DNA from: Nitrososphaerota archaeon
GTDB taxonomy: Archaea > Thermoproteota > Nitrososphaeria > Nitrososphaerales > UBA183
DNA: 50,567 bases
Assembly: GCA_027886865.1 (NCBI GenBank)
Contig: JAPCJR010000015.1
Location: 1 to 50,567 of the forward strand
Reading direction: 5' to 3'
The translations under genes and the position numbers were made by a program. Positions 1 through 8,530 of the stretch are shown one piece after another. The notes below the pieces were generated by a model. The model did not search any database and had not been told where the DNA came from. It saw only the letters and a list, made by a program, of their open reading frames with translations. How positions within the stretch are numbered: the stretch's first letter is position 1; every line of letters starts with the position of its first letter.

Positions 1-16
1 GACATCTGAGAATCTC

Positions 17-985
17 ATGGCAGTCATGATAACCGGGGGCACGGGCCAGATTGGCAGCTTTCTGTGCAAAAGCCTGTTGAATTCCAACCAGGAAGTCGTA
101 ATCTTTGACGTAAAACCGAACTTGGAGAACATCCGCGACTTCAAGGACCGAGTCCAGTTGGTGGAAGGGGACGTCACAAATCTCGCATCGATAACGGAGA
201 CGATCAAGAAGTATCGCATCGAGACCGTCTACCACCTGGCCGCCATCGTGGTCCTAGAGTCAAGGGAGAACCCGTTGAAGTCTGCAAGCGTGAATTGCCT
301 CGGGACGACCAACATATTCGAGGCGGGAAGGGCCGCCAACCTCAATAGGATAGTCTACGTCAGTTCATCCGCCGTCTACGGCAGACCGGAGAGCTACGAA
401 AGCAGCGTGGTTTCCGAAGATGACGTCCCGAGGTGCCCCGTGGACCCCTATTCTGCGACAAAGGTGATGAACGAGGTCTTCGGGCAGCACTACTACAACA
501 AGTTCGGCGTCGAGACTCTCTGCCTTAGGGTCGCCGCGGCCTGGGGGCCGGGACGGTACACGGGATTCACAGGCGCGTTCAACGAGATGATCCGCAAGCT
601 GGCTCACGGAGAGGCGGCCGCTCTCCCGCCCGATTTTGCTTACGCATGCGCACCGCTAAGGTGGCTCTACGTCGAGGACCTGGGGGATATTTTCAAGCAC
701 GCGGGAACGGTCGATGATAAGGCGATCCGCAGAAGGCTCTACAACGTAGGGACGAGGAAGCCGTTCACTCCTGTCGAGTTCGTGGCCACGCTCAAGGAAC
801 TCCTCCCGGACGCCAAGCTCAACGTCGAGTGGAGGGATAAGCCGACCGAGCTCGCCCTCAACGTGGCGGGCCCATCGGGCATGGACATTGACTGTAGCAG
901 ATTCTATGAGGACCTTGGCTACAAGGAGAGGTCCACACTTAAGGAATCCTTGGAGCGGGCAATCACATACGAAAGGGCCAGATAG
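17..985 (+). CDS. NAD-dependent epimerase/dehydratase (extended SDR)
   Basis: A 322-aa extended short-chain dehydrogenase/reductase, probably acting on a nucleotide sugar or related sugar acid with NAD(P) in the cytosol. Directly visible: the N-terminal Rossmann motif GGTGQIG (residues 7-13), the conserved D at the end of strand 2 (D31), HLAA (73-76), the active-site Ser stretch SSS (116-118) and the catalytic YxxxK as Y145/K149 (YSATK). Length is normal for UDP-glucose 4-epimerase-like proteins. The ATG at 17 lies only 16 bases from the window edge, so its promoter is not visible. A D-2-hydroxyacid dehydrogenase follows on the same strand 92 bp later. Substrate cannot be assigned from sequence alone. 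Confidence 0.9.
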   Translation: MAVMITGGTGQIGSFLCKSLLNSNQEVVIFDVKPNLENIRDFKDRVQLVEGDVTNLASITETIKKYRIETVYHLAAIVVLESRENPLKSASVNCLGTTNIFEAGRAANLNRIVYVSSSAVYGRPESYESSVVSEDDVPRCPVDPYSATKVMNEVFGQHYYNKFGVETLCLRVAAAWGPGRYTGFTGAFNEMIRKLAHGEAAALPPDFAYACAPLRWLYVEDLGDIFKHAGTVDDKAIRRRLYNVGTRKPFTPVEFVATLKELLPDAKLNVEWRDKPTELALNVAGPSGMDIDCSRFYEDLGYKERSTLKESLERAITYERAR

Positions 986-1077
986 CTCGCTACTCGAGCA
1001 AAGTCAGACTGCAGAGGCTCTCTTGAGCCTATTGGACTGAGTCGGGTCTACCATGAACAATATAGAGTACTTGGGAC

Positions 1078-2052
1078 ATGAGTTCCGCCATAATGCCGTT
1101 CAAAATGGCGATCCTCCCCCCCGAATACCAGGAAGAGTGGCCGGAGAAGATTAGAGAGGCGGTCCCGGGCGCAGAGGTTGAGGTATTCAAGACAGCAGAG
1201 GAAGCAGAGACGTACATTCAGGACGCAGACTGTGCCTATGGGTTTGTCACTCCTGAGCTTTTCTCTCGTGCGAGAAAGCTCCGATGGATTCAATCCAATG
1301 CAGCGAGCCCCAGCCCATCGTTCTGGCACGAAGGTCTCATCAAGAGCGATGTTACTGTGACGAACTTCCGAGGCATCTACAACGACCACGTTGCCGCACA
1401 TGCTTTGGCTTTCGTTCTTGCCCTCTCTCGCAGCCTGCCCGAGTACGCCCGCTGGCAGCAAAGGAGAGAGTGGGGGCCCGTCCTGGCCACGACCTATCTC
1501 CCGGAGGCTAACGTGCTCATAGTGGGCCTCGGAGGCATAGGAGCCGAGACTGCACGCCTCTGCGCCGCCTTCGGCATGACAGTAACAGGTATTGACCCCC
1601 GAGTGAAGAGCCCTCCTCCGTTCGTCACGGCCGTGCATCCTCCGGAAGCTCTGAATCAGGTCCTGCCTGATGCCGACTTTTTGATCCTGATCACCCCCGA
1701 GACCCCCGAGACCATACGGATGATAGATGCGAAGAGGCTGAACCTCATGAAGCCCAGCGCGTTCCTAGTGAACGTCGGGCGCGGGAAGTGCGTGGTCATG
1801 GAGGACCTCGTCAACGCACTCGTGACAAAGAGAATCGCGGGTGCCGCCCTGGACGTCTTCGAGCAAGAGCCGTTACCTCCCGACAACCCTCTGTGGTCGA
1901 TGTCGAACGTGCTGATTACACCCCACATGGCGGCGAAGCCCGAATCCTATCACGTCCCGGAACGTCGGACTCGGATCCTCGTTGAGAACTGTGAAAGATT
2001 CGAACTGGGTAAGCCACTCATCAACGTGGTCGACAAGTCACTGCGGTTTTGA
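1078..2052 (+). CDS. D-isomer-specific 2-hydroxyacid dehydrogenase
   Basis: A 324-aa NAD(P)-dependent enzyme that interconverts a 2-keto acid and a D-2-hydroxy acid. The cofactor domain carries GLGGIG (150-155) followed by an acidic D at the end of the next strand (D173), favouring NAD. The catalytic triad typical of the family is present: R235 in VNVGRG, E264 in FEQEPL, and H283 in TPHMA. Length matches glyoxylate/hydroxypyruvate reductase-like members. It is co-oriented with the epimerase upstream, 92 bp away, so it may be expressed independently. A second member of the same superfamily lies at 32417-33391. The specific substrate is unknown. Confidence 0.9.
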   Translation: MSSAIMPFKMAILPPEYQEEWPEKIREAVPGAEVEVFKTAEEAETYIQDADCAYGFVTPELFSRARKLRWIQSNAASPSPSFWHEGLIKSDVTVTNFRGIYNDHVAAHALAFVLALSRSLPEYARWQQRREWGPVLATTYLPEANVLIVGLGGIGAETARLCAAFGMTVTGIDPRVKSPPPFVTAVHPPEALNQVLPDADFLILITPETPETIRMIDAKRLNLMKPSAFLVNVGRGKCVVMEDLVNALVTKRIAGAALDVFEQEPLPPDNPLWSMSNVLITPHMAAKPESYHVPERRTRILVENCERFELGKPLINVVDKSLRF

Positions 2053-2148
2053 CGCGATATGGGTTCACGTGGTGCTCCCAGGGGAGCCGCAATGAACCTA
2101 TGTACGACTCAACATTTCCACGGGAAGTACAATCCAACAGACGGCTAG

Positions 2149-2373
2149 ATGCTCTGGGCACGCTTAACTATGCCCGAGAGCGCGTTGCAGGGCATGCCGC
2201 GAATCGAACTGTATGAGGGCTCGCAAAAGGTCGCCGACATAGGTCTTCCCGAAAAGAAGTTCAGCACTGGATCCGTTGGCTACTGGGCCACACAGAAGCT
2301 GGACATCAACGGAAAAAGATACCAGTGTCAATTCCAAATGGTCGAGATTGGGTCCCGGCCCAAAGCAACTTGA
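2149..2373 (+). CDS. small conserved-type hypothetical protein
   Basis: A short reading frame (74 aa from the first ATG) with a plausible all-beta composition: alternating hydrophobic residues, repeated Gly, and a stretch around PRIELYEGSQKVADIGLP. Internal ATGs at 2170 and 2194 are both possible starts; the 2194 ATG begins MPRIELYEG and gives the most compact protein (59 aa). I do not recognise a named domain. It sits between two co-oriented genes in a stretch with no competing frame, which supports it being real. No function is proposed. Confidence 0.5.
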   Translation: MLWARLTMPESALQGMPRIELYEGSQKVADIGLPEKKFSTGSVGYWATQKLDINGKRYQCQFQMVEIGSRPKAT

Positions 2374-2499
2374 TCACCATCTTGGCGAGTTCCCCTGACA
2401 CGTCACCCTGTGTTTTGACGAAAATCCTACCTCGTTGGAACTCGTAGAGCCGTCCAGCGGCCTCTAAACGCTTATTATTGCAGCGCCCCATCATGAACC

Positions 2500-2793
2500 A
2501 TGCGATTCTTCGTAATGGACAAGGTCAGGGTTGGCGTCAATATGAACTCCAAGGAGTCCGCGAAAGCAGCTGCAGAGTACCTGAAGTACATGGCAAAGCT
2601 CGAGAAGAAGGGGAAGGTAGTCGGAGGCCCCTGCCTGGATATCCTGGGAAACGGCTACCTGCTGGAGACCAAGACAATCGAAGAGATGGGTGAGATATTC
2701 TTCAGCTCACCGGCCAACTTCTTGCTAGATCGGGAGGTCCATCCTCTCGGTAGCTTCCTCGACAGCCTCGAGGGTATGAAAGAACTGACCTAA
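2500..2793 (+). CDS. small alpha/beta protein, muconolactone isomerase/YCII-like fold suspected
   Basis: A 97-aa soluble protein. The pattern (strand MRFFVMDKVRVGV, a charged helix of about 25 residues, GKVVGGPCLDILGNGYLLETKT, then a short helix and a final strand ending near PLGSFLDSLEGM) resembles the dimeric alpha+beta barrel small proteins such as muconolactone isomerase-like and YCII-like families. This is a fold guess from pattern, not a motif match: no catalytic residues can be identified. The start ATG at 2500 is the first in frame. Confidence 0.6.
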   Translation: MRFFVMDKVRVGVNMNSKESAKAAAEYLKYMAKLEKKGKVVGGPCLDILGNGYLLETKTIEEMGEIFFSSPANFLLDREVHPLGSFLDSLEGMKELT

Positions 2794-2851
2794 CTCGTCG
2801 CCCACTATTATCATACACCAAAGCCACTGGGGCGGCGGGAATCATCTTTAG

Positions 2852-2859
2852 GATAAATA
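2852..2859 (+). promoter_or_regulatory. TATA-like box for TMEM175-like gene
   Basis: The octamer GATAAATA lies about 30 nt upstream of a TTG at 2886 that opens the TMEM175-like reading frame, the usual archaeal TATA-to-start distance for leaderless mRNAs. It supports the TTG start rather than later ATG codons. Confidence 0.5.
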
Positions 2860-2885
2860 ACCGCGTTCTCTAATCTTCCGCACGC

Positions 2886-3613
2886 TTGTCTGAGGAACCG
2901 GTTGGCATCCCGCGAATCAAGGTGAGGATGGAGAGCCTCTCCGACATCGTCTTCGGGCTGGCGCTCTCAATCGGCTCGCTGGTACTAATCGGGACCTCCC
3001 GCAGAACCCGGCCGAACTCGGCACCGACATACTCCTTTTCATCTTCAGTTTCATATTGGTGGTGACCAGCTGGTTCCTTTACTCACGGATAATGGCGATA
3101 CTGCCTGTCGAGGTGCGCGGGGCCCTCATTCTGAATCTTGTGATCTTGATGTGCGTCGCCCTCGAACCGTACACGCTATACGTGCTGGACAGCACCCAGA
3201 ACATCTCCCTAGTGGAATGGTCTTCGTTCACCTACGCACTGGACGTCGGCCTGATCTATCTCTTCCTGGCCGGTCTAGCCCATATCCTCCTGACCGAGGT
3301 CAAGAGGCCCGGGGCTGAACTACGCATCCACCCGGCTATCATCAAGGGAATCAGGCACACCATGTGGGCCGAGCTTTTCCTGGGTGGGATTTTCGTCATC
3401 TCGGCGCTCCCGTTCTTTTGGGTGCTGACTCCTATAGGCTATCTAAGGTTCGACATTTGGTATCTTTCATTCGGCGTGGGTTTCTTCTGGCATCCGCCTC
3501 GTATACGGCGGAAAAAGAGGAATGACCCTACCGACACCCTTAGAACTGCCGCTCACTTCTTCCTCTTGGTGAAGGCGACGACCGGTATGACTCTCTTGGT
3601 CTTGCGTTCGTAG
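2886..3613 (+). pseudogene. TMEM175/DUF1211-like potassium channel, apparent frameshift
   Basis: Two overlapping frames together encode one six-helix membrane protein of the TMEM175 (DUF1211) family of K+ channels. The first frame begins at TTG 2886 and contains the family signature RMESLSD (RxxxFSD-like) and helix 1 (SDIVFGLALSIGSLVLIG). It then loses homology near 2991. The second frame, readable from about 2993, carries helix 2 (ILLFIFSFILVVTSWFLY), helices 3-6 and a basic tail. The shift equals one missing base in the run atcgggacc (2988-2996). Either the gene is broken, or the assembly has a one-base error. The last 61 bases overlap the 3' end of the convergent F420-type gene, and the overlapping tail looks non-native. 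Confidence 0.65.
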
Positions 3614-3972
3614 TCGGCGAACGTGGGGTACAGGGCAGCCTGGCGCTTGTAGATGGCGTCGCGTTCATGGCCGGTGATCTCTTCCGCGTGCACGTCGATC
3701 GTCTGGTCTCCGACCTCAATCTGGATGTCAGGATGTGCCTTGAGGTTGTGGAACCAGTCAGGGTGGCTATCCGCGCCCCCTTTCGACCCGAACACTAGAT
3801 ACCGCTCCCCGTCCTTGAGATACATCACCGGGATGACGTGAGGTTTGCCGCTGCGCTTCCCGGCTGTATGTATCAAGAGCAGGGGTGCCCCCTCGAAGTA
3901 GCCGCCGACCTTTCCGCGGTTCTTGCGGAACTCGGCAATCGTGTGCGCGTTGAAGTCGCCGGGGCTACTCAT
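3553..3972 (-). CDS. deazaflavin (F420)-dependent oxidoreductase, Ddn/nitroreductase family
   Basis: A 139-aa split-barrel protein of the deazaflavin-dependent nitroreductase (Ddn-like) family. Family features seen: an N-terminal helix with FRKNRGKVGGYFEGAP, the strand LLLIHTAGKRSGKPHVIPVMYL, and the segment FGSKGGADSHPDWFHNLKAHP, matching the typical (A/G)SxGGxxxxPxWxxNLxAxP block that lines the F420/substrate cleft. Length is typical. Known relatives use F420H2 to reduce quinones or enones; cofactor use here is inferred from the family. The ATG at 3972 gives the family-standard N-terminus. The 3' end overlaps the convergent TMEM175-like frame by 61 nt. Confidence 0.85.
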   Translation of the reverse strand: MSSPGDFNAHTIAEFRKNRGKVGGYFEGAPLLLIHTAGKRSGKPHVIPVMYLKDGERYLVFGSKGGADSHPDWFHNLKAHPDIQIEVGDQTIDVHAEEITGHERDAIYKRQAALYPTFADYERKTKRVIPVVAFTKRKK

Positions 3973-4095
3973 GACCTCGCTTCCTTTGAGATTGATCGTG
4001 ATGTACGTAGCTTCTGACCTTGGAATTCATGCCATCGAATCAAATGACCAGACCTAAAAAGCCTTCCAGGACATGAACCTGAAATATTCAATCAT

Positions 4096-4929
4096 TCAAG
4101 GCAGATTGTAGAAGTGTTTTGCATTGAGGTAAAATATCTTCTCGCTCTCAGACTTGTTTAACGGCCCGATTGCATCCGATGTCGCTCGGAGCACTCTTCC
4201 ATAAGGGGAAGCAAGGAGACATACCGGCCAATCGCTACCCCACATCAATCGCTCTGTCCCAAAAAGTTCAAGCGCTAATCTTAGGTACGGCTTCAAGTCC
4301 TCGTTGGTCCACTTGTTCCAGTCCGCTTCCGTGACCAAACCTGAAATCTTGCAGTACATGCCTGGTATCGCAGCAACTTTGGCCATTTCCGACTTCCATG
4401 GCTCCATACCATGAGCCGCGATTTCAGGTTTCGCCATATGATCCAAGACCATACGCAGTCCATCGACCTTTCCAGCAAGAATCGGTATTGTTTTCAGTTG
4501 GCGAGTCCTGACAAGGAGATCGAAGGGGAGTCCGAATCGAGCGACCTCTTTCAATCCTAGAATTACATCGTCTCTAAGGAGCCACTCATCGTCCAACTCG
4601 TCCTCCACTTGATATCGGACACCCTTCAATTTGGGACTCGAAGAGAGTTTCACGAGCGTTTTGTCGACATCCGTTCTGCGGGGGTCAATCCATACGACAA
4701 CACCCTTCACGAAGTCGTTGCTCTCAGCTAAGCTCAACAACCACTCGCCTTCCTCTTTGGAATCATGAGCTTGAACCAAGACGGTGCCGACTACTCCGAC
4801 ATCCTTCATTATTGGATTTAGGTCTCCGGGGAGATAGTTTCGTATCAATAGTTTCTTAGCGGGAGTCATCCAATTGTATCTGAAACGAGTGATATCCCAA
4901 AAATGTTGATGACTGTCTATTATCAACAA
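4096..4929 (-). CDS. amidohydrolase family protein (lactonase-like, COG3618 type)
   Basis: A 277-aa TIM-barrel metal-dependent hydrolase of the amidohydrolase-2 type, most like L-fucono/L-rhamnono-lactonases and 2-pyrone-4,6-dicarboxylate hydrolases. Visible signatures: DSHQHFWD at residues 5-12 (HxH metal site plus the family's FWD), VVWIDPR near 97, the conserved strand with LDHMAKPEI (H near 166), and the C-terminal MWGSDWPV with the catalytic Asp. Such enzymes hydrolyse sugar-acid lactones in the cytosol. Surrounding genes (epimerase, 2-hydroxyacid dehydrogenases) fit a sugar-acid route but do not form one operon. Its base composition is visibly more AT-rich than its neighbours, which may indicate transfer. 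Confidence 0.85.
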   Translation of the reverse strand: MLIIDSHQHFWDITRFRYNWMTPAKKLLIRNYLPGDLNPIMKDVGVVGTVLVQAHDSKEEGEWLLSLAESNDFVKGVVVWIDPRRTDVDKTLVKLSSSPKLKGVRYQVEDELDDEWLLRDDVILGLKEVARFGLPFDLLVRTRQLKTIPILAGKVDGLRMVLDHMAKPEIAAHGMEPWKSEMAKVAAIPGMYCKISGLVTEADWNKWTNEDLKPYLRLALELFGTERLMWGSDWPVCLLASPYGRVLRATSDAIGPLNKSESEKIFYLNAKHFYNLP

Positions 4930-5068
4930 TCAACAGACACTTTGTCTGCTAGATAAGGTTGAAAAGTAACATTAGGATGATGGGAGGTCGTCCTACGGAG
5001 TTATTTCTACTGGACAGAACGGTAAGAGAAGCTGGAGCTGATTATGCGCAGCGCTCGACCGAACAACA

Positions 5069-5075
5069 CTTTAAG
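5069..5075 (+). promoter_or_regulatory. TATA-like box for the DegT aminotransferase
   Basis: CTTTAAG lies 30-36 nt upstream of the TTG at 5105. Its spacing supports use of that TTG with a very short leader rather than the later ATG at 5168. Confidence 0.45.
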
Positions 5076-5104
5076 CCGTATCACTCACCTGAGCCGTAGA
5101 TTTC

Positions 5105-6349
5105 TTGGCGAAGAAACCATCCTCAGCAGCGGCAAGTGGGAAGCCAGTAAGGCGCGGTCCCCTACCCATGATGCATCCAGGTGGGGGATACATCGGAAAG
5201 GAGGAGATCGACGCAGTGATGGACGTCTTGAAGGCCAAATCCCCATACCGTTTCTACGGACCTCACCTCCTGAAAATGACCGACCAGTTCGAGACGGACC
5301 TCAAGAACTACTTCGGCAGGAGTTACGCTCTCGGAGTGACATCCGGAACCGCAGCGCTGCATACGTCGATGATAGGCCTTGGGATAGGAAAGGGCGACGA
5401 GGTCATACTCCCGACCTACTCCTGGGTGGCTTGCCCGTCCGCTGTCTTGGCAGCCGGGGCAACGCCGGTCCTCGCGGACGTCGACGACAGTCTCACCCTT
5501 GACCCGACGGACGTCGAGAGGAAGATAACCAACAGGACCAAGGCGATAATGGCGGTCCACATCAGGGGCACCCCGTGCAACCTCGACGCGCTCACAAAGC
5601 TCGCGGACGACTACGGGATCGTGTTGATAGAGGATGTCGCCCAGGCGGCGGGGGCGAGCTATCACGGGAAGAAGCTCGGGACCTACGGAAAGGTGGGCTC
5701 CTACAGCTTCCAGTTCAATAAAATGATCTCGGCGGGTGAAGGAGGAGCGATTCTCACTGACGACAAGCTCGTCTACGAGAGGTGCGTCATGTTCCACGAC
5801 ATGGGCACGCCGTACAGGTCGTGGGAGGACAAAAGCCTGAGGTTTGAGGCGGAGCCAATCCCGGGGATCAATTACAGGATGAACGAGATTACGGCTGCGA
5901 TAATGAAGGAGCAGCTGAAGAAGATCGACTGGATCATAAGGGACATCAGGAAGAACAAAGCGAAAATCAAGAAAGGAATCTCCGACATCGACGGGATAGA
6001 GTTCAGGCGCCTCAACGACCCGGCGGGCGAGGCGGGGATATCGCTCGTCTTCTTCACCAAGAAACCCGAGCAGGCGATAGCGTTCAAGAAGGGTCTGAGG
6101 GCGGAGAACATCTGGACGAAGAGCGGTTCATACCCGGCGGTCGTCTACGACCCGTCGACCAACGACGGCCACATCTTCATGCACTGGGGTCAGGTGTTCA
6201 AAGGGATACATCGCGTCAGCAAACGGTACAAGCAGAGCCTGGACCTTCTGGGTCGCGCAGTCCACCTGGACATCAGCCCGCTCCTATCGGACGAGGACTC
6301 CGACGACATCATCGAGGCCGTCCACAAGGTCGCCGAAGCCGTCCTCTGA
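5105..6349 (+). CDS. DegT/DnrJ/EryC1/StrS aminotransferase
   Basis: A 414-aa PLP-dependent fold-type I aminotransferase of the family that aminates keto-sugars or cyclitols. Visible: an N-terminal GGGYIGKEEIDAV block, the cofactor-phosphate segment TSGTAALH (79-86), IEDVAQAAGA with the PLP-ring Asp (D177), and SFQFNKMISAGEGG with the Schiff-base lysine K206. Length is slightly above the family's 370-400 because of about 20 polar N-terminal residues. The TTG start is preferred on promoter spacing; an ATG at 5168 (MMHPGG) would also give an intact enzyme. The gene ends 74 bp before the solute-binding protein. Substrate unknown; cell-envelope or exopolysaccharide amino-sugar synthesis is a reasonable inference. 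Confidence 0.9.
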   Translation: MAKKPSSAAASGKPVRRGPLPMMHPGGGYIGKEEIDAVMDVLKAKSPYRFYGPHLLKMTDQFETDLKNYFGRSYALGVTSGTAALHTSMIGLGIGKGDEVILPTYSWVACPSAVLAAGATPVLADVDDSLTLDPTDVERKITNRTKAIMAVHIRGTPCNLDALTKLADDYGIVLIEDVAQAAGASYHGKKLGTYGKVGSYSFQFNKMISAGEGGAILTDDKLVYERCVMFHDMGTPYRSWEDKSLRFEAEPIPGINYRMNEITAAIMKEQLKKIDWIIRDIRKNKAKIKKGISDIDGIEFRRLNDPAGEAGISLVFFTKKPEQAIAFKKGLRAENIWTKSGSYPAVVYDPSTNDGHIFMHWGQVFKGIHRVSKRYKQSLDLLGRAVHLDISPLLSDEDSDDIIEAVHKVAEAVL

Positions 6350-6423
6350 GTCCGCTGTCAATCACTAAAAGCTACCGCGAGAACACCAACAGTTAATACC
6401 CCTGAAGGGCGAAGCCGCTCCAG

Positions 6424-8391
6424 ATGAATTTCGCCGCGACTGAGAGGACGGCGGTCGGACGAACCGTGATAGCTGTTGTTATCGTAGTTGTACTGATTGT
6501 CGCTGCCGCGGCAGGGGTCTATTACTACGCGTCGAGAGCTTCGACCTCCTCTTCCTCTTCCTCTTCCTCTTCCTCTTCCTCTTCCTCGTCGACCAGCAGT
6601 GCTACTTCCTCTGGCGGAGTGGTCAGCACCCTGACCATGGACGACGAGACCTGGCCCGCCGGTAACCTCAATCAGCTCAACTCCTTCGCTGTGATCCCGT
6701 ATCCAGACTGGCTTTCATACACCGTCTACCAGTCACTGGTGACGCTAAACGGGACGGAACTCTACGCCAACGGTACCATCGCCCTGGAGCCGATGCTCGC
6801 GCAGAGCTGGAACTCCTCGGCGAACGGAGACAACTGGACCTTCTTCCTCCAAAAGGGTGTGACGTTCTCGAACGGCGACCCGTTCAACGCCTACCAGGTG
6901 TGGGGTGAAATGTACGGCGAATACTACCTGAGCGGCAACACCTCCGGATGGGCTGTCGGCTACAACGTCTTCAACATGAACACGGCCGACTTTGGGCCCA
7001 GCACGATAGCATTGATGACCCAGAGCGGGCTCATCAACCCGAACGCCGCACTCATGAAGGTCATGACGAACAGCTCTTGGCCTATCTATGTGATAAACCA
7101 GAACGAGATAGGCTTCAACCTGAAGGCCGCCTTCCCGTACTTCCCGCAGATGTGGGTGCAAAGCACCGGCCTCATGTACGACACGCAATACGTCCTTCAG
7201 AACGGGGGCTTCGGGACTCCGGTAGCCCTGAACACCAACTTCAACTATTCACCGATTCCCGGGACCGGACCATACACCGTCACGAACGTGGTGCCGAACT
7301 CCCAGGTCTCCTTCACCCAGAACGCGAACTACTGGGCCAAGAGCTGGACCACCGCGCAGATTCAGGCCAACCCGTACATGGACCCGGGACACGTCAAGAA
7401 CGTGGTAATCACGGTAAACCTGGATGATGTATCCAGGTACGTGGACCTAACCTCGGGATCGGCTGATATTGCGCCGATAGTCCAGACGGACTGGTCGAAC
7501 GTAATCAGCAACCCCAAGTTCACTTACTTCGTGATGCCAAGCAACTCCGCCAACATCGTCGGTCTTGCCTTGAACGTGCTGCGGTATCCGACCAACGTCA
7601 CCCTGTTCCGACAGGCGATAGTACACGCGATCAACTACACGCAGATCTCGGACGACGCGTTCCTTGGCACCCAGGGAGGCGGCCTCACTCCAATGATGGG
7701 ACCCGAGTATCCCTCGTTCACGCAGTTGTACGACCTTGGCAACATAGCGCCATATCAGTTCAACATGACGCTCGCCGCGCAGGACCTGACTGCTAGCAAG
7801 GTCAACGTGGCTACGATGCAGCCGCTCGAGTTCCGGGTCATCCAAGGATGTGAAGTCTGCTCGACCACAGCCCAGCTGGTGGCCCAGGACCTTCAGGCGC
7901 TGAACATCCCCGTCAACGTGATCATCACGACTCCGTCACAGTACGCGCCTCCGTACGTAGGGGGCGACGGAACATACGCGGCCGGGGTGAACCAGTCCCA
8001 GACGATCGCACAGATTTCGTGGTTCGGGACGGCTACCTTCGCTCCGGACCAACCTACTCCAGCTGACTCTTTGTTGACATGGGTCAGCAACCAGACGGCG
8101 GCCAACAACTGGGCCGTCTACTCCAACCCCGTAGTGCAGACATGCGTCAACGACCTGACCAACGGCACACCGCAAACACAACTGATTACCGCATGCACGG
8201 CGGCCCAGGCGCAGGTATCCAACGATGCACCCTACGTCTGGCTGGGTAGCGTCAAACTCTTCTTCGGAGGCGGTTCAATCGTCTGGAACAACCAAATCGT
8301 GAAGAGTTTCTTGGCCGACCCGGTCTTCAGCGGCCAGTCGTCCGCTGCCTTCTTCAACACGGTCCAGTTCACGAACGGCCAGGACGAGTAA
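6424..8391 (+). CDS. ABC transporter substrate-binding protein, family 5 (peptide/sugar type), membrane anchored
   Basis: A 655-aa extracytoplasmic solute-binding protein. The N-terminus has a single membrane helix (about residues 15-38), then a Ser/Thr-rich linker (about 39-64) and a large SBP_bac_5-type domain. Diagnostic stretches include LAQSWNSSANGDNWTFFLQKGVTFSNGDPFNAYQVW, the family's hallmark (L-A-x-S-W...G-x-x-W-T-F-x-L-[RQ]-K-G-V-x-F-x-[ND]-G-x-P-F). The anchor-plus-linker layout is standard for archaeal binding proteins. Many N-x-S/T sequons suggest surface glycosylation. No permease or ATPase genes adjoin, so the cognate transporter must be elsewhere. The linker is encoded by a hexanucleotide repeat (separate entry). 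Ligand cannot be predicted. Confidence 0.9.
   Translation: MNFAATERTAVGRTVIAVVIVVVLIVAAAAGVYYYASRASTSSSSSSSSSSSSSSSTSSATSSGGVVSTLTMDDETWPAGNLNQLNSFAVIPYPDWLSYTVYQSLVTLNGTELYANGTIALEPMLAQSWNSSANGDNWTFFLQKGVTFSNGDPFNAYQVWGEMYGEYYLSGNTSGWAVGYNVFNMNTADFGPSTIALMTQSGLINPNAALMKVMTNSSWPIYVINQNEIGFNLKAAFPYFPQMWVQSTGLMYDTQYVLQNGGFGTPVALNTNFNYSPIPGTGPYTVTNVVPNSQVSFTQNANYWAKSWTTAQIQANPYMDPGHVKNVVITVNLDDVSRYVDLTSGSADIAPIVQTDWSNVISNPKFTYFVMPSNSANIVGLALNVLRYPTNVTLFRQAIVHAINYTQISDDAFLGTQGGGLTPMMGPEYPSFTQLYDLGNIAPYQFNMTLAAQDLTASKVNVATMQPLEFRVIQGCEVCSTTAQLVAQDLQALNIPVNVIITTPSQYAPPYVGGDGTYAAGVNQSQTIAQISWFGTATFAPDQPTPADSLLTWVSNQTAANNWAVYSNPVVQTCVNDLTNGTPQTQLITACTAAQAQVSNDAPYVWLGSVKLFFGGGSIVWNNQIVKSFLADPVFSGQSSAAFFNTVQFTNGQDE
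6547..6587 (+). repeat. in-frame TCCTCT hexanucleotide repeat
   Basis: Six perfect tandem copies of TCCTCT (6547-6582) followed by a diverged TCCTC. It encodes the poly-Ser linker between membrane anchor and ligand-binding domain of the solute-binding protein. The unit is six bases, so slippage would add or remove Ser pairs without breaking the frame. Confidence 0.95.
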
Positions 8392-8393
8392 CG

Positions 8394-8417
8394 CGCTGTG
8401 GTCCGCGGACCACAGCG
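8394..8417. repeat. perfect 24-bp palindrome just after the solute-binding protein gene
   Basis: Twelve bases (CGCTGTGGTCCG) followed directly by their exact reverse complement, beginning two bases after the stop codon of the solute-binding protein gene. It could fold as an RNA hairpin at the mRNA 3' end or be a dimeric protein site. No T-tract follows immediately, so a classical archaeal U-rich terminator is not evident. Confidence 0.85.
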
Positions 8418-8530
8418 TCCCCCGATTTCCAGCTATCTTTCAAGAAATCGCTTTCATGGCGTTTCTTTCAATTCTTTCGAATCGGAACGCACGGAGTCTT
8501 TGCAGCGTCCCGATTAGGAGACTATCGTGT

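Noticed and set aside
1048..1638. 196-aa minus-strand ORF
   Set aside because: It is the antisense shadow of the D-2-hydroxyacid dehydrogenase, with no recognisable domain and a composition typical of high-GC mirror frames.
5044..5502. 152-aa plus-strand ORF at the start of the DegT gene
   Set aside because: Arg/Pro/Ser-rich off-frame reading overlapping the aminotransferase, whose frame contains all catalytic motifs.
6745..7188. 147-aa minus-strand ORF inside the solute-binding protein
   Set aside because: Antisense shadow; the plus strand has a clear family 5 binding-protein sequence.
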